DNA of 64,000 bases from Nitrospira sp. Lineage in GTDB: Bacteria > Nitrospirota > Nitrospiria > Nitrospirales > Nitrospiraceae. Location: the NCBI GenBank assembly GCA_022842445.1, contig JALHPO010000009.1, positions 38,608 to 102,607 on the forward strand. Direction: 5' to 3'. Within the stretch, counting starts at the first letter, position 1. Every line of letters begins with the position of its first letter. Position numbers and translations under genes: made by a program. Under the pieces are notes generated by a model. The model did not search any database, had not been told where the DNA came from, and was given only the letters and a program-made list of their open reading frames with translations. Positions 48,350 to 57,214 of this stretch are shown piece after piece.

Positions 48350-49538
48350 CGAAGGCAGCAGCTGGATTCTAGTGCTCAATGGCGGGTCGTCGACGCTCAA
48401 GTTTGCCCTCTTTCGTTCCGGGGACAGTCCTGTCCGTGAATTGTCGGGCTTGATCGACCGCATCGGATCGCCACAGGGTACCTTCACCTGGATGCGGGAG
48501 GGCGCCGTCCGCGCCGATCGTCGAACGGTCGACGCTCCCGATCATACGGCCTGCCTCGACCTGCTCATCGAGTGCGTCAACAACCGGCTCGCAAGCGATC
48601 CGCTACTGGCGATTGGGCATCGGGTCGTGCATGGCGGCAGGGATTATCGTGAGCCCCGACGAGTGACTCCGGTTGTGATGGAAGAACTGAAAAGGCTGAG
48701 TCCGTTCGATCCGGAACATCTTCCGGCTGAGATCAAATTGATCGAGGCCTGTGCGCGGCGATACCCCCGTCTCCCGCAAGTCGCCTGTTTCGATACGGCG
48801 TTTCATCAGGGCATGCCGAACGTGGCGCGTCTATTGCCGATCCCAAGGCGCTATGACAGGTTGGGACTTCAGCGATACGGGTTCCATGGCTTATCGTATG
48901 CCTTTCTCATGAAGGAACTGGCTCGAATCGGGCGGCAGGGCGAAGCCAGCGGCCGCGTCATACTCGCTCACTTGGGAAACGGCGCCAGCATGGTCGCCGT
49001 GAAGGACGGCAAGAGCGTTGAGACTACGATGGGGTTTACGCCGGCTTCCGGCATGCCGATGAGCCGTCGATCGGGAGATCTCGATCCGGGGCTTGTCTCC
49101 TATCTGTCTCGAACGGAAGGGATGAGCGCCGATCGGTTTCATCAGATGGTCAACGCCGAATCAGGCTTGCTCGGCGTCTCGGAGATCAGTGCCGATATGC
49201 GTGACCTCCTCAAGGAGGAACAGAGCGATTCGCGAGCGGCTGACGCCGTTGCGCTGTTCTGTTATCAGGCCAAAAAATGGATCGGCGCATTGGCGGCGGC
49301 GCTGGGGGGCGTCGATACCCTGGTGTTCAGCGCGGGAATCGGTGAGCAGGCGCCCGCCATTCGGGCGCGCATCTGCGACGGCTTGGAATTTCTCGGCGTC
49401 GGGATCGATCACGTACGCAATCAGAAGAACGAAGCCGTGATTTCCAAAGAAGGCGGCAGGGTGACCGTGCGGGTGATTCACACGGATGAAGAGCGTGAGA
49501 TCGCAGCGTCCGTCATGGCGTTGTTGAGCGCAGACTGA
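48333..49538 (+). CDS. ackA: Acetate kinase
   Basis: A 401-residue enzyme transferring phosphate between acetyl phosphate and ADP. Visible: VLNGGSSTLKFALF, IGHRVVHGG, CFDTAFHQGMP, YGFHGLSYAF, HLGNGASMVAVKDGKSVETT and FSAGIGEQAPAIR. I chose ATG 48333 because GGTTGGTGAG lies before it; ATG 48309 is also in frame. It overlaps glgP and is followed after 21 bases by phosphoketolase. With that enzyme it makes ATP from sugar phosphates through acetyl phosphate. Confidence 0.95.
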   Translation: MPDSGNEGSSWILVLNGGSSTLKFALFRSGDSPVRELSGLIDRIGSPQGTFTWMREGAVRADRRTVDAPDHTACLDLLIECVNNRLASDPLLAIGHRVVHGGRDYREPRRVTPVVMEELKRLSPFDPEHLPAEIKLIEACARRYPRLPQVACFDTAFHQGMPNVARLLPIPRRYDRLGLQRYGFHGLSYAFLMKELARIGRQGEASGRVILAHLGNGASMVAVKDGKSVETTMGFTPASGMPMSRRSGDLDPGLVSYLSRTEGMSADRFHQMVNAESGLLGVSEISADMRDLLKEEQSDSRAADAVALFCYQAKKWIGALAAALGGVDTLVFSAGIGEQAPAIRARICDGLEFLGVGIDHVRNQKNEAVISKEGGRVTVRVIHTDEEREIAASVMALLSAD

Positions 49539-49559
49539 ATCGGGAGGGTGAGAAAGAGT

Positions 49560-51968
49560 ATGGACAGGCGTCGAACCATCGGGAAGTCTCTGAGTCCGGA
49601 AGCAGCCAAGAAACTGGATGCCTACTGGCGGGCGGCCAACTATCTCTCCGTCGGCCAGATTTATCTCTATGACAACCCCCTCCTGAAAAAGCCGCTGACG
49701 CGCGCCCATATCAAGCCGCGCCTGCTCGGCCATTGGGGCACGACGCCGGGATTGAACTTCATCTACGCGCACTTGAACCGCATCATCAAGGCACACGATC
49801 TCAACATGATCTATATCGCCGGGCCCGGTCACGGCGGTCCCGGGCTTGTGGCGAACGCCTATCTCGAAGGTGTCTACAGCGAGGTTTACACCAATGTGTC
49901 GCAGGACGAGCGCGGGATGAAGCAGCTGTTCAAGCAGTTTTCATTCCCCGGCGGCATCCCCAGCCACGTGGCGCCCGAGACGCCCGGCTCCATCCACGAA
50001 GGAGGCGAGTTGGGATATGCGCTGTCGCACGCGTACGGAGCTGTGTTCGACAATCCGGACTTGATTGCGGCCTGCGTCATCGGCGACGGCGAGGCGGAAA
50101 CGGGTCCGCTCGCCACGAGCTGGCACTCCAACAAGTTTCTGAATCCGTCCACCGACGGCGTCGTCCTGCCCATTCTCCATTTGAACGGCTACAAGATCGC
50201 GAACCCCACCGTGCTGGCTCGAATCAGTCACGACGAATTGGATCATCTCTTCCGAGGCTACGGCTATACCCCCCATTTCGTCGAGGGCAGCGATCCGTGG
50301 GAGATGCATCAACGCATGGCCGCGACGCTCGATTCCATCATGAGTGACATCCGACGGATCAAAGATGCTGCGCGCCGAGACGGAGCCAAGGAACGACCGC
50401 TCTGGCCGATGATCGTGCTTCGGACTCCCAAAGGATGGACCTGCCCGCCACAGATTGATGGAAAGAGGACCGAAGACTACTGGCGGTCCCATCAAGTGCC
50501 GATGGGGGACATGGACAAAGTGGCACATATCAAGATCCTCGAACAGTGGATGAAGAGCTACAAACCCCAGGAGTTATTCGACAAGACGGGAGCTTTCCGG
50601 CCGGAATTGGCGGAGCTGGCGCCAAGAGGACACCGTCGTATGAGTGCGAATCCCCATGCGAATGGCGGCCTGCTGCTCAAAGATCTGCGTCTCCCTGATT
50701 TCCGCGAATATGCCGTCAAAGTTCCGGGGCCCGGCGTCGTCGAAGCGGAATCCACGCGTGTGATGGGGGCATTCTTGCGGGACACGATGAAACTCAACTT
50801 GGGGAGTCGGAATTTCCGGCTTTTCAGTCCTGACGAGAACAACTCCAATCGCTGGCAAGATGTCTTGGAAGTCACGAACCGGACATGGATGGCAGAGCGC
50901 CTTCCGTACGACGACCATCTGGCGCCGGACGGGAGGGTTATGGAGATGCTCAGCGAACATCAGTGCCAGGGGTGGCTGGAGGGCTATCTTCTGACAGGTC
51001 GGCATGGCTTCTTTTCCTGCTACGAGGCCTTCATTCACATCATCGACTCGATGTTCAATCAACATGCCAAATGGCTCAAGGTCTGCAACCATATCCCGTG
51101 GCGACGACCGATCGCCTCACTGAACTATTTGTTGTCTTCCCACGTCTGGCGGCAGGATCACAATGGATTCAGCCATCAAGACCCCGGCTTCATCGACCAC
51201 GTCGTGAACAAGAAGGCCGAAGTGATCCGGGTGTATCTCCCGCCCGACGCCAATACGCTGCTGTCCGTCACCGACCATTGTCTGCGCAGCCGCAATCACG
51301 TGAACGTCATCGTGGCGGGCAAGCAGTCAGCGCCGCAATGGCTCGATATGGATGCCGCGGTGAAGCACTGCACGGCCGGCATCGGCATTTGGGAATGGGC
51401 TAGTAACGACAAGAATAGCGAACCGGACGTCGTCATGGCTTGCTGCGGCGACGTGCCTACCATGGAAACGCTCGCGGCCGTGTCCTTGATAGGGACGTAT
51501 TTGCCCGAACTATCCGTACGAGTGGTCAATGTGGTGGATCTTATGAAGCTGCAGCCACCCTCTGAACATCCGAACGGGTTGTCTGACAAGGATTTCGATG
51601 CGCTGTTCACGATCAACAAGCCGATCATCTTCGCCTTCCACGGCTACCCCTGGCTGATCCACCGCCTGACGTACCGGCGGACCAATCACAAGAATTTGCA
51701 CGTGCGTGGCTACAAGGAAGAAGGCTCGACCACGACGCCGTTCGACATGGCGGTGATGAACGATCTGGATCGGTTTCATCTGGTCGCCGATGTCATCGAT
51801 CGGATCCCCCTGCACGGGTCCCAGGCCGACTATGCCAAGCAGGCTCTCCGCGACAAACGCATCGAGCACAAACAGTACATTGCCAAATACGGCGAAGATA
51901 TGCCGGAGATCAGGGAGTGGAAGTGGACTTCGGGACCGAGACAGAGCAAACGGCGACGCTCGTCATAA
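49560..51968 (+). CDS. xfp: Xylulose 5-phosphate/fructose 6-phosphate phosphoketolase
   Basis: An 802-residue thiamine-diphosphate enzyme cleaving ketose phosphates to acetyl phosphate and an aldose phosphate. Typical stretches are [54 protein letters not shown] (TPP motif), and in the C-terminal part [20 protein letters not shown]. Length is normal. GGGAGG favours ATG 49560 over the GTG at 49548. The acetyl phosphate feeds acetate kinase directly upstream. Whether it favours xylulose or fructose phosphate cannot be told from sequence alone. Confidence 0.95.
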   Translation: MDRRRTIGKSLSPEAAKKLDAYWRAANYLSVGQIYLYDNPLLKKPLTRAHIKPRLLGHWGTTPGLNFIYAHLNRIIKAHDLNMIYIAGPGHGGPGLVANAYLEGVYSEVYTNVSQDERGMKQLFKQFSFPGGIPSHVAPETPGSIHEGGELGYALSHAYGAVFDNPDLIAACVIGDGEAETGPLATSWHSNKFLNPSTDGVVLPILHLNGYKIANPTVLARISHDELDHLFRGYGYTPHFVEGSDPWEMHQRMAATLDSIMSDIRRIKDAARRDGAKERPLWPMIVLRTPKGWTCPPQIDGKRTEDYWRSHQVPMGDMDKVAHIKILEQWMKSYKPQELFDKTGAFRPELAELAPRGHRRMSANPHANGGLLLKDLRLPDFREYAVKVPGPGVVEAESTRVMGAFLRDTMKLNLGSRNFRLFSPDENNSNRWQDVLEVTNRTWMAERLPYDDHLAPDGRVMEMLSEHQCQGWLEGYLLTGRHGFFSCYEAFIHIIDSMFNQHAKWLKVCNHIPWRRPIASLNYLLSSHVWRQDHNGFSHQDPGFIDHVVNKKAEVIRVYLPPDANTLLSVTDHCLRSRNHVNVIVAGKQSAPQWLDMDAAVKHCTAGIGIWEWASNDKNSEPDVVMACCGDVPTMETLAAVSLIGTYLPELSVRVVNVVDLMKLQPPSEHPNGLSDKDFDALFTINKPIIFAFHGYPWLIHRLTYRRTNHKNLHVRGYKEEGSTTTPFDMAVMNDLDRFHLVADVIDRIPLHGSQADYAKQALRDKRIEHKQYIAKYGEDMPEIREWKWTSGPRQSKRRRSS

Positions 51969-52062
51969 CCGAATTGTCGAGATTGAGCACGTGAATCGGG
52001 TCGGAAACGTAACCGCATCTCTTTTCACTGGTGATGGTTTGACGACGATTTCATGCCCGTCT

Positions 52063-52392
52063 TCAGCAGCGTCTTTTACGAAGCGGCTGCGCTGTTGCTC
52101 CTTGCAGCAGGTTGCGGCATGATTCGAAGCGGACGCCTAGCAGAAACTTATTCGGGTCGAGTTTGGCCTTCAGCTTCGCGTCTTTCCGTGTATTTGGTTT
52201 CAGTGATTCGATGGCCTTCTCATGAAGCGTGTTATCCCATCACTCGCCTTGACTCTTGTGGCAGCTGTAGCATTTATTCCTGCCCTCGAAGGTTGGCTCA
52301 GTCGAAGCTGTTCCGGCCCACACCAAACACATCGCCGCTATGGCCATAGCATGCAGAATCGGATGACTCAAGACCTTTCCTCTCGTGCTCAT
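52063..52392 (-). pseudogene. Decayed multiheme cytochrome c (c554-like) remnant
   Basis: On the minus strand an ATG at 52392 opens a frame with a signal-like segment (LHAMAIAAMCLVWAGTAS), then FEGRNKCYSCHKSQGE with one heme motif. An in-frame TGA at 52240-52242 interrupts it. The frame continues as WDNTLHEKAIESLKPNTRKD and AKLKAKLDPNK, which is how cytochrome c554-type proteins continue after their first heme. The following heme-binding half is missing, and the reading ends at 52063. I call it a broken gene because similarity runs across the stop and then ends. Confidence 0.65.
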
Positions 52393-52591
52393 AGATGATT
52401 CGTGTGCCGTGGGACGCTACCAGTTTCTCATCGGGTCGAGGTTCAAGCCTTTAGGCATCGGCTTACCTTTCCCTCTGCGAGGCTACCCGGGATCGGAGCT
52501 ACTTGAGGAGCCATCCACACTATTAAATGGATGGCTTAAAGCTTGCCTGCCTCTACATGCTGATCCCGTTTTCAACAAAGCGGCTTGAACG

Positions 52592-53017
52592 TCACTTTTT
52601 CAATGTGCGGATGTAGGCCAGTACATCATGTGCCTGCTTATCGGAAAGCCGTAATGTCCATGACGGCATCACCTTTCCTGGGCGCCCGTCGTGAATGGTT
52701 CTGAGCAACTCAACATTCAGCTTGCGTTGGGTCGCGGGAGAAGATAAGTCGGCCACGTTGGCTCCAGCAATCTCAAGACCGTCGCCTCTGCCACGTGGTC
52801 CGTGACAAAGTACGCAGTGTTTTTCAAAGAGGCTCTTCCCAGTCCGTGCATCTGAGCCAAGTATGATGTCCTGCTTCGGGACAGCGCGCTCTTGGGCTGC
52901 TGCCGCGTCTAGGGATGCCGCAACAAAACTTCCGGTGGCACTCATCAGGCAAGTTACCACCGACCAGAGTTTCCAGCGCTCGGATATTCTCCTGGAGGTA
53001 TATTTCGGTCGCACCAT
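52592..53017 (-). CDS. Periplasmic class I cytochrome c, single heme
   Basis: From ATG 53017 a 141-residue exported cytochrome with a signal segment (WSVVTCLMSATGSFVAASLD). The heme motif is CVLCH in FEKHCVLCHGPRGRGDG, and the Met ligand is in GKVMPSW. The C-terminal helix is LSDKQAHDVLAYIRTLKK. It resembles the cytochrome at 461-832. The frame extends 72 codons further upstream but that part has no protein character and crosses a hairpin, so I use the shorter start. Its ribosome binding site is weak. Confidence 0.85.
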   Translation of the reverse strand: MVRPKYTSRRISERWKLWSVVTCLMSATGSFVAASLDAAAAQERAVPKQDIILGSDARTGKSLFEKHCVLCHGPRGRGDGLEIAGANVADLSSPATQRKLNVELLRTIHDGRPGKVMPSWTLRLSDKQAHDVLAYIRTLKK

Positions 53018-53150
53018 AACTGGTCCATTTGGACATTCGTGGGTATAGCATCGTGTCGCTCTTGGCGAGGCGTGGAATTGCAGTTGAGTGTGTAATGTCG
53101 AAAACATAGACAGCTCTTTTGCGGAGATAAGGTGGTCATGGATGTGTCGC

Positions 53151-53188
53151 AGAGATTCCACCCGCCTGTTAAGGCGGGTGGAATCTCT
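53151..53188. repeat. Perfect 16-bp hairpin
   Basis: AGAGATTCCACCCGCC and GGCGGGTGGAATCTCT are exact complements around a TGTTAA loop. A second hairpin, CAGACGGG-CAATT-CCCGTCTG, lies at 53246-53266. Neither has a T run. They sit between DUF4142 and cytochrome genes and could stabilise a 3' end or mark a former insertion. Confidence 0.75.
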
Positions 53189-53286
53189 GATTATGATCTG
53201 GGCTCGTCCTGCTTTGTAGGACGTTGCTCTCACCCCTATCCTTCACAGACGGGCAATTCCCGTCTGGAATAGAACGCGGACTTGGA

Positions 53287-53817
53287 TTACGGGTTCGTTT
53301 GCAACGCATTCTTCGTCCATCGGGCATCTTCCACATTGAACCTCAACAGGGGCAAGGTCCTGGCCATCCAATGGAGCACATCAGGGTCTTCCACCACTTG
53401 CATGTGTTCTTCGAATTCGTTCACGGCGTTCTGATGGTCCCGCAGGATGTAGGCCATATATTCCCGGTCGAACGCGTGCCCGGTGAGTTGCGAGAACTCC
53501 TTAACCTTTTGCTTATGCTCCTCGTTTAACTCCGAAGAGAGTGGAATACCCTTGGTGGCCGCCAACCCTTGGACCTCTTCGTTCAGCCTCTTGTGGATGC
53601 TGGCTATCTGCAGGCCGAATTGTCGTATGCGTGGGTTGGCTCCTCGATCCCCAGCCAGCTGCCCCAGCGTGATTTTCGCCTGGTTCATCTCCGCGGATTT
53701 CTTCAGGCACGCGATCGTGTGTGGTTTGGCCTCCGGTTCGGCGGCCAGCAGGCCAATGGCCGGAATGGCGGCCACCGCGGCGGCTGTGATAAGACTGATC
53801 ACCATAGAGCGAATCAT
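53287..53817 (-). CDS. DUF4142 exported ferritin-like protein
   Basis: A 176-residue periplasmic protein with a signal peptide (residues 1-26). The mature part is a helical bundle of the DUF4142 type: AEMNQAKITLGQLAGDRGAN, RIRQFGLQIASIHKRLNEEV, FDREYMAYILRDHQNAVNEF. The DREYM-x6-H motif is the family hallmark. AAGGAGGAG precedes the ATG. A CTAGG-N6-CTTAG site lies 103 bases upstream, so it may be under the neighbouring NarL-type regulator. DUF4142 proteins are often stress-induced, but the biochemical role is unknown. Confidence 0.88.
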   Translation of the reverse strand: MIRSMVISLITAAAVAAIPAIGLLAAEPEAKPHTIACLKKSAEMNQAKITLGQLAGDRGANPRIRQFGLQIASIHKRLNEEVQGLAATKGIPLSSELNEEHKQKVKEFSQLTGHAFDREYMAYILRDHQNAVNEFEEHMQVVEDPDVLHWMARTLPLLRFNVEDARWTKNALQTNP

Positions 53818-53919
53818 GAACTCCTCCTTTGTGTATGTGAGCGTTAGGTGAAATCTCGTGACTGGTATCCAGCCCGCTGTCGACGAGGGTACTGTACGAA
53901 ATCACTCAGACCAGATGAA

Positions 53920-53935
53920 CTAGGGGATCACTTAG
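53920..53935. promoter_or_regulatory. CTAGG-N6-CCTAG type operator, copy A
   Basis: On the minus strand CTAAG-TGATCC-CCTAG. Its centre is about 110 bases before the DUF4142 start. A TACAGT hexamer, a possible -10, begins 24 bases after the site on the minus strand. Confidence 0.55.
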
Positions 53936-53978
53936 TCGGATAGACAGAAGTTGCCAGTAAAATACCTGAGCAGAAGCG

Positions 53979-54632
53979 TTACGGTCGGTCGCTGGCGAGA
54001 CCTTGCACAATCGCGAAGCGCATCAACTCCGCCGTGGTGTGGATATCCAGCTCTTCCATGAGGCGGGTCTTGTGAAACTCGATGGTTTTCACGGATACGT
54101 TGAGCAGCGTGGCGATCTCTTTGGTCCCCTTCCCTTCGCCGATCAGTTGCAGGACTTCGCGTCGGCGGGGTGTCAATTTGGAGACGGAACGTTTGATGGC
54201 TGGAGCACCCTCTGAATTCAACGTGCTCTCCAGCACCGGCTTGGCGATGGAGGGGGTGAGATAGTGCTGCCCTTGCAGCGCGGCCTCGATCGCCAGCGGC
54301 AGCTCCACTGGAGCCGAGTGTTTGAGCAGATATCCACTTGCGCCGGCCTGAAATGCTTCGGTCGCGTAGGTCGGGCTGGTCTGCATGGTCAAGAAGATAA
54401 GTTTCGCGTTAGGACAAAACTGTTTTATCTGATAGGCGGCATCGATCCCGTTCAGCAGCGGCATGGCAATGTCCAAGATGATCAGGTCAGGCTCAAGACG
54501 CTGAGCCGCCTCAACGAGCGTACGACCGTCTTGGGCGGTCCCGACAATCTCGCAGGTGTCTTCGAGCAGTTTGTGCAAGCCGGCCAGCATCATTTTGTGG
54601 TCATCGGCTAAAAGGACTCGCGGCCTGTTCAC
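53979..54632 (-). CDS. NarL/LuxR-family response regulator
   Basis: A 217-residue two-component regulator. It starts with GTG at 54632, behind GAGGGATG. The receiver domain (residues 4-120) has the Asp in PDLIILDIAMP. The C-terminal helix-turn-helix (LTPRRREVLQLIGEGKGTKE, then VSVKTIEFHKTRLMEEL) is of the LuxR type. The sensor kinase gene lies directly upstream on the same strand. Candidate operators are at 53920, 56196 and 56311. Confidence 0.93.
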   Translation of the reverse strand: MNRPRVLLADDHKMMLAGLHKLLEDTCEIVGTAQDGRTLVEAAQRLEPDLIILDIAMPLLNGIDAAYQIKQFCPNAKLIFLTMQTSPTYATEAFQAGASGYLLKHSAPVELPLAIEAALQGQHYLTPSIAKPVLESTLNSEGAPAIKRSVSKLTPRRREVLQLIGEGKGTKEIATLLNVSVKTIEFHKTRLMEELDIHTTAELMRFAIVQGLASDRP

Positions 54633-54707
54633 CAGATCATCCCTCCGTCTTGCCTCACCGATCAGGGTGAGACCTGTGTAGTTGGCACAGTCCTTACAGC
54701 TTTCCCA

Positions 54708-55622
54708 TCACGAGGCCACCTCAGGAACCGAGCCAGGCAGCGGGACCCAGGCATGCACTTCCGTTCCTTTTCCGGGATGCGCACGGATGCGGAACTTGCC
54801 TTTCAAGAGATGAACCCGTTCTTCCATACTGATGAGCCCCAGTCCAGGTGAGAGGATTCCGGCTGGACTCACAGTAAATCCCTTTCCGTTGTCCCGGACA
54901 CACACCCCCAGGCCTCTTGGAGTCTTCAGGAGTCGGACCAGCACCTCCGACGCCTCGGCATGTTTCTGGACGTTCTGGAGGGATTCCTGCGCCACACGGT
55001 ACAAACAGGTGGCAGTGTCGATCGGGAGGGATCTGGGTATATCTCGATGCACATACCGAACAGCCGATCCTGTTCGCCGTCTGAATTCGTCGATCTGGTC
55101 TCGAATGGCCGCCTCCAAGCCGAGATGTTCAAGAAGCGAGGGGTGCAGCTGATACGCAAAGTTGTGGACGTCGTTAGCAAGTTGAGCAGCGGTTTGTTGA
55201 AGACGGAGAAGGTGATCGCGAAGCGATGGGTTTTGAGGGAAAGACCGTTCAAGCGAACCGATATCGACGGCGAGGACCGCAATCCGTTGCGTAAAATCAT
55301 CGTGCATTTCGCGCGCAAGTCGTTGCCGCTCGCGTTCTTGAGCTGTCAGCAACTTTGCGGTCAACTCCTCGAGACGTGCTTCGTGCTGGCGTAGCTGGAC
55401 CTCCGCCCGTTTCCGTCCGGTGATGTCCTTTTCCGATCCGACCAAACGGACGGCTCGGCCTGCTTCGTCCCAGAGTGCGACACCACGGTCTAAGACCCAC
55501 ATCCAGGTTCCGTCACATCGTCGAATTCGATATTCTTCCCGAAACTCCTGTCGTTTCCTGGTCAGGTACTCATCGAGATGGCTGAGGACACGAGCGCGGT
55601 CTGGAGTTGCGCGGTACGCCAT
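54708..55622 (-). CDS. Sensor histidine kinase, C-terminal part (disrupted gene)
   Basis: A 304-residue frame containing the second half of a PAS domain (PDRARVLSHLDEYLTRKRQE, then WMWVLDRGVALWDEAGRAVR), a coiled coil, a HisKA_3 domain with His in REMHDDFTQRIAVLA, and an ATPase domain (VQKHAEASEVLVRLL, VRDNGKGF). It should phosphorylate the NarL-type regulator next door. The beginning of the PAS domain is missing, and the membrane part is in another frame (55562-56101). An out-of-frame deletion is the simplest explanation. It might still be made from ATG 55622, but as a soluble kinase. Confidence 0.8.
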   Translation of the reverse strand: MAYRATPDRARVLSHLDEYLTRKRQEFREEYRIRRCDGTWMWVLDRGVALWDEAGRAVRLVGSEKDITGRKRAEVQLRQHEARLEELTAKLLTAQERERQRLAREMHDDFTQRIAVLAVDIGSLERSFPQNPSLRDHLLRLQQTAAQLANDVHNFAYQLHPSLLEHLGLEAAIRDQIDEFRRRTGSAVRYVHRDIPRSLPIDTATCLYRVAQESLQNVQKHAEASEVLVRLLKTPRGLGVCVRDNGKGFTVSPAGILSPGLGLISMEERVHLLKGKFRIRAHPGKGTEVHAWVPLPGSVPEVAS

Positions 55623-56101
55623 GCAACGCGAGATTCCAGTTCTTCTTTAATGGTGAGCAGGGCCTGCTCCGCCTGTTTGCATTGTTCGATTCCCTGTTGA
55701 AGACTCACTTTTGTACGTTCCAACTCGACGGTTCGTTGAGCGAAGATCTTCCCGCCCCACAGCGCAAACCAGAGGGCGGCAAAACCGATGCTCCGGTTCG
55801 CGACAGACCAGATAGCAGGACTACCAGGCGGTGAGACAAGGAGGCCCACGATCGTGAGCCCCGAGCACAGCCAGCCCATGATGAACGCGAACCGCCACCC
55901 TTTCAGCCAGAGGCTAGCCAGACAGACCGGTACATAGAACATCGACACGGAAAAGCCGAGCGGTGTGAGGGTGTCCAGTAGGAATACTCCACCCACAGCT
56001 GTATACAGCAGGAACGATGTGACCAAGGCCGACCTGGTCGTCGGCGAAGGGCGTTCTGTCTCAGTCGAATCAATGTGACTTTGCAGGGTGGACTGAGTCA
56101 T
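55562..56101 (-). CDS. Sensor histidine kinase, N-terminal membrane part (disrupted gene)
   Basis: From ATG 56101 a 179-residue frame with four membrane segments (about 25-125: FLLDTLTPLGFSVSMFYVPV, then FAALWFALWGGKIFAQRTVE) and a coiled coil ending LESRVAWRTAQLQ. It resembles the membrane part of the kinase at 16086-18026. It overlaps the next frame by 61 bases and ends with about ten residues that no longer fit the fold. An earlier ATG at 56155 lacks a ribosome binding site. The pair is best read as one gene broken by a deletion. Confidence 0.75.
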   Translation of the reverse strand: MTQSTLQSHIDSTETERPSPTTRSALVTSFLLYTAVGGVFLLDTLTPLGFSVSMFYVPVCLASLWLKGWRFAFIMGWLCSGLTIVGLLVSPPGSPAIWSVANRSIGFAALWFALWGGKIFAQRTVELERTKVSLQQGIEQCKQAEQALLTIKEELESRVAWRTAQLQTALVSSAISMST

Positions 56102-56195
56102 GGGGCGATCATAGACTCCAGCGACAGTCCTCGCAAGGTCCGTAGGGCATGCCATCCGCGGCGAAACGTTCCGCTAGTAACCTTTCAACTTTACA

Positions 56196-56211
56196 CTAGG
56201 TCAATCCCTAG
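56196..56211. promoter_or_regulatory. CTAGG-N6-CCTAG operator, copy B
   Basis: CTAGG-TCAATC-CCTAG, a perfect inverted repeat. Its centre is about 102 bases before the kinase ATG at 56101. It resembles the sites at 53920 and 56311. Confidence 0.6.
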
Positions 56212-56310
56212 CGGATGCATGACTACTATGTCGTGAAACGTCACAGACCCATTCGTCGTTGAGCAGAAGACCTCCTGCATCACACCCGCTGGCAAAGTCT
56301 TTGTCGCGCA

Positions 56311-56326
56311 CTGAGTCATTCCCTAG
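56311..56326. promoter_or_regulatory. CTAGG-N6-CCTAG type operator, copy C
   Basis: CTGAG-TCATTC-CCTAG. Its centre is about 110 bases before the zinc-ribbon gene at 56428. A TATTAC hexamer, a possible -10, begins 22 bases after the site, close to the layout of copy A. Confidence 0.55.
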
Positions 56327-56427
56327 TAGCACAGGGGCAAGAGATTCTATTACGGTGCTAGCGTCCGTCGCAGAGTTTCCTAATAGGACGATACCGGGAT
56401 GAACGTCAAGCGGTAGGGAGTTGGCAC

Positions 56428-56646
56428 ATGAGTTTGATTGCGGAACAGAACAGGTCATGTCCACGCTGCCAGGGATATATGGTACCGATGACGTTGGATG
56501 GATCCGAGGAAATCTTGCGGGATCCGTGCGAATTGCCCGGTTGGCGTTGCGTCAACTGTGGTGAGCAGATTGATGAACGGATCGTGGCCAACCGCCGCGC
56601 AAGCCGGCAAGGCATTCTCATGGGCCGTAGTCCTCGACTGCCATGA
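56428..56646 (+). CDS. Small zinc-ribbon protein
   Basis: A 72-residue cytosolic protein with two Cys pairs: CPRC in SCPRCQGYMVPMTL and CVNC in GWRCVNCGEQID. These form a treble-clef or zinc-ribbon fold. A basic stretch (RRASRQG) follows the second pair. TAGGGAG precedes the ATG. It is the first plus-strand gene after the two-component system and carries an operator-like palindrome upstream. No function is known to me. Confidence 0.8.
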   Translation: MSLIAEQNRSCPRCQGYMVPMTLDGSEEILRDPCELPGWRCVNCGEQIDERIVANRRASRQGILMGRSPRLP

Positions 56647-56962
56647 TGGCATTGGGCGAAGGATTCATCGACACAATCCAGTGTATTAAAAAATGCGGGC
56701 ATCATGGATTGAGTGTGGTGGTACGTGGGAGGGATAGCCGTGGCATTTGCCATCAATATCTACGCCGTGATGTCGATCGTGCGTAGCACGAATCCTCCGG
56801 CGTATGGCGGATGAGGAAAAGAGGGGGACAGCGAGACAGGGGAAAGGTCCATGAAACCTCAGAGAATCGGAGGCTGCGCATTCCGAGTGCCACTGAGAGA
56901 AGGAAATCCCAAGCCGGATCAATCAAAAGTAAAAACGACGTACTGACGAAAGGGGGGATCTC
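56647..56962. other. Intergenic region, nothing distinct
   Basis: 316 bases between the zinc-ribbon gene and the DUF2934 gene. Short frames on both strands lack support. A small hairpin TGGCA-TT-TGCCA occurs near 56740. The promoter for the DUF2934/PepSY pair is expected here. Confidence 0.45.
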
Positions 56963-57196
56963 ATGAACACCCGTAACGACCACAAGAAAGAGGAATTGTT
57001 GGAGCACTCGGTCAGCAGAGAATCGGTTCACTCAGCTTCGGATGACGGTGAGGTGCGACACCGTATCGCCGTGCGCGCTTACGAACTCTATCGAGAGCGA
57101 GGCTGCCATGACGGGCATGATCTCGATGACTGGCTCGAGGCGGAACGGTCCATAGTCGGCCCTGATATAACAACCGCTGGAATCGTCTTGTCATAA
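56963..57196 (+). CDS. DUF2934 family protein
   Basis: A 77-residue protein with the DUF2934 signature IAVRAYELYRERGCHDGHDL followed by DDWLEAERSI. AAGGGGGG precedes the ATG. It is a paralog of the protein at 13727-13993; similarity is strong in the C-terminal domain and absent in the N-terminal tail. The PepSY gene starts 18 bases downstream, so the pair is an operon. Confidence 0.87.
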   Translation: MNTRNDHKKEELLEHSVSRESVHSASDDGEVRHRIAVRAYELYRERGCHDGHDLDDWLEAERSIVGPDITTAGIVLS

Positions 57197-57214
57197 CCAG
57201 GAAAGGAGGAACGC

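Noticed and set aside
52053..52349. Plus-strand 98-codon frame
   Set aside because: It lies opposite the cytochrome remnant, which explains the sequence better.
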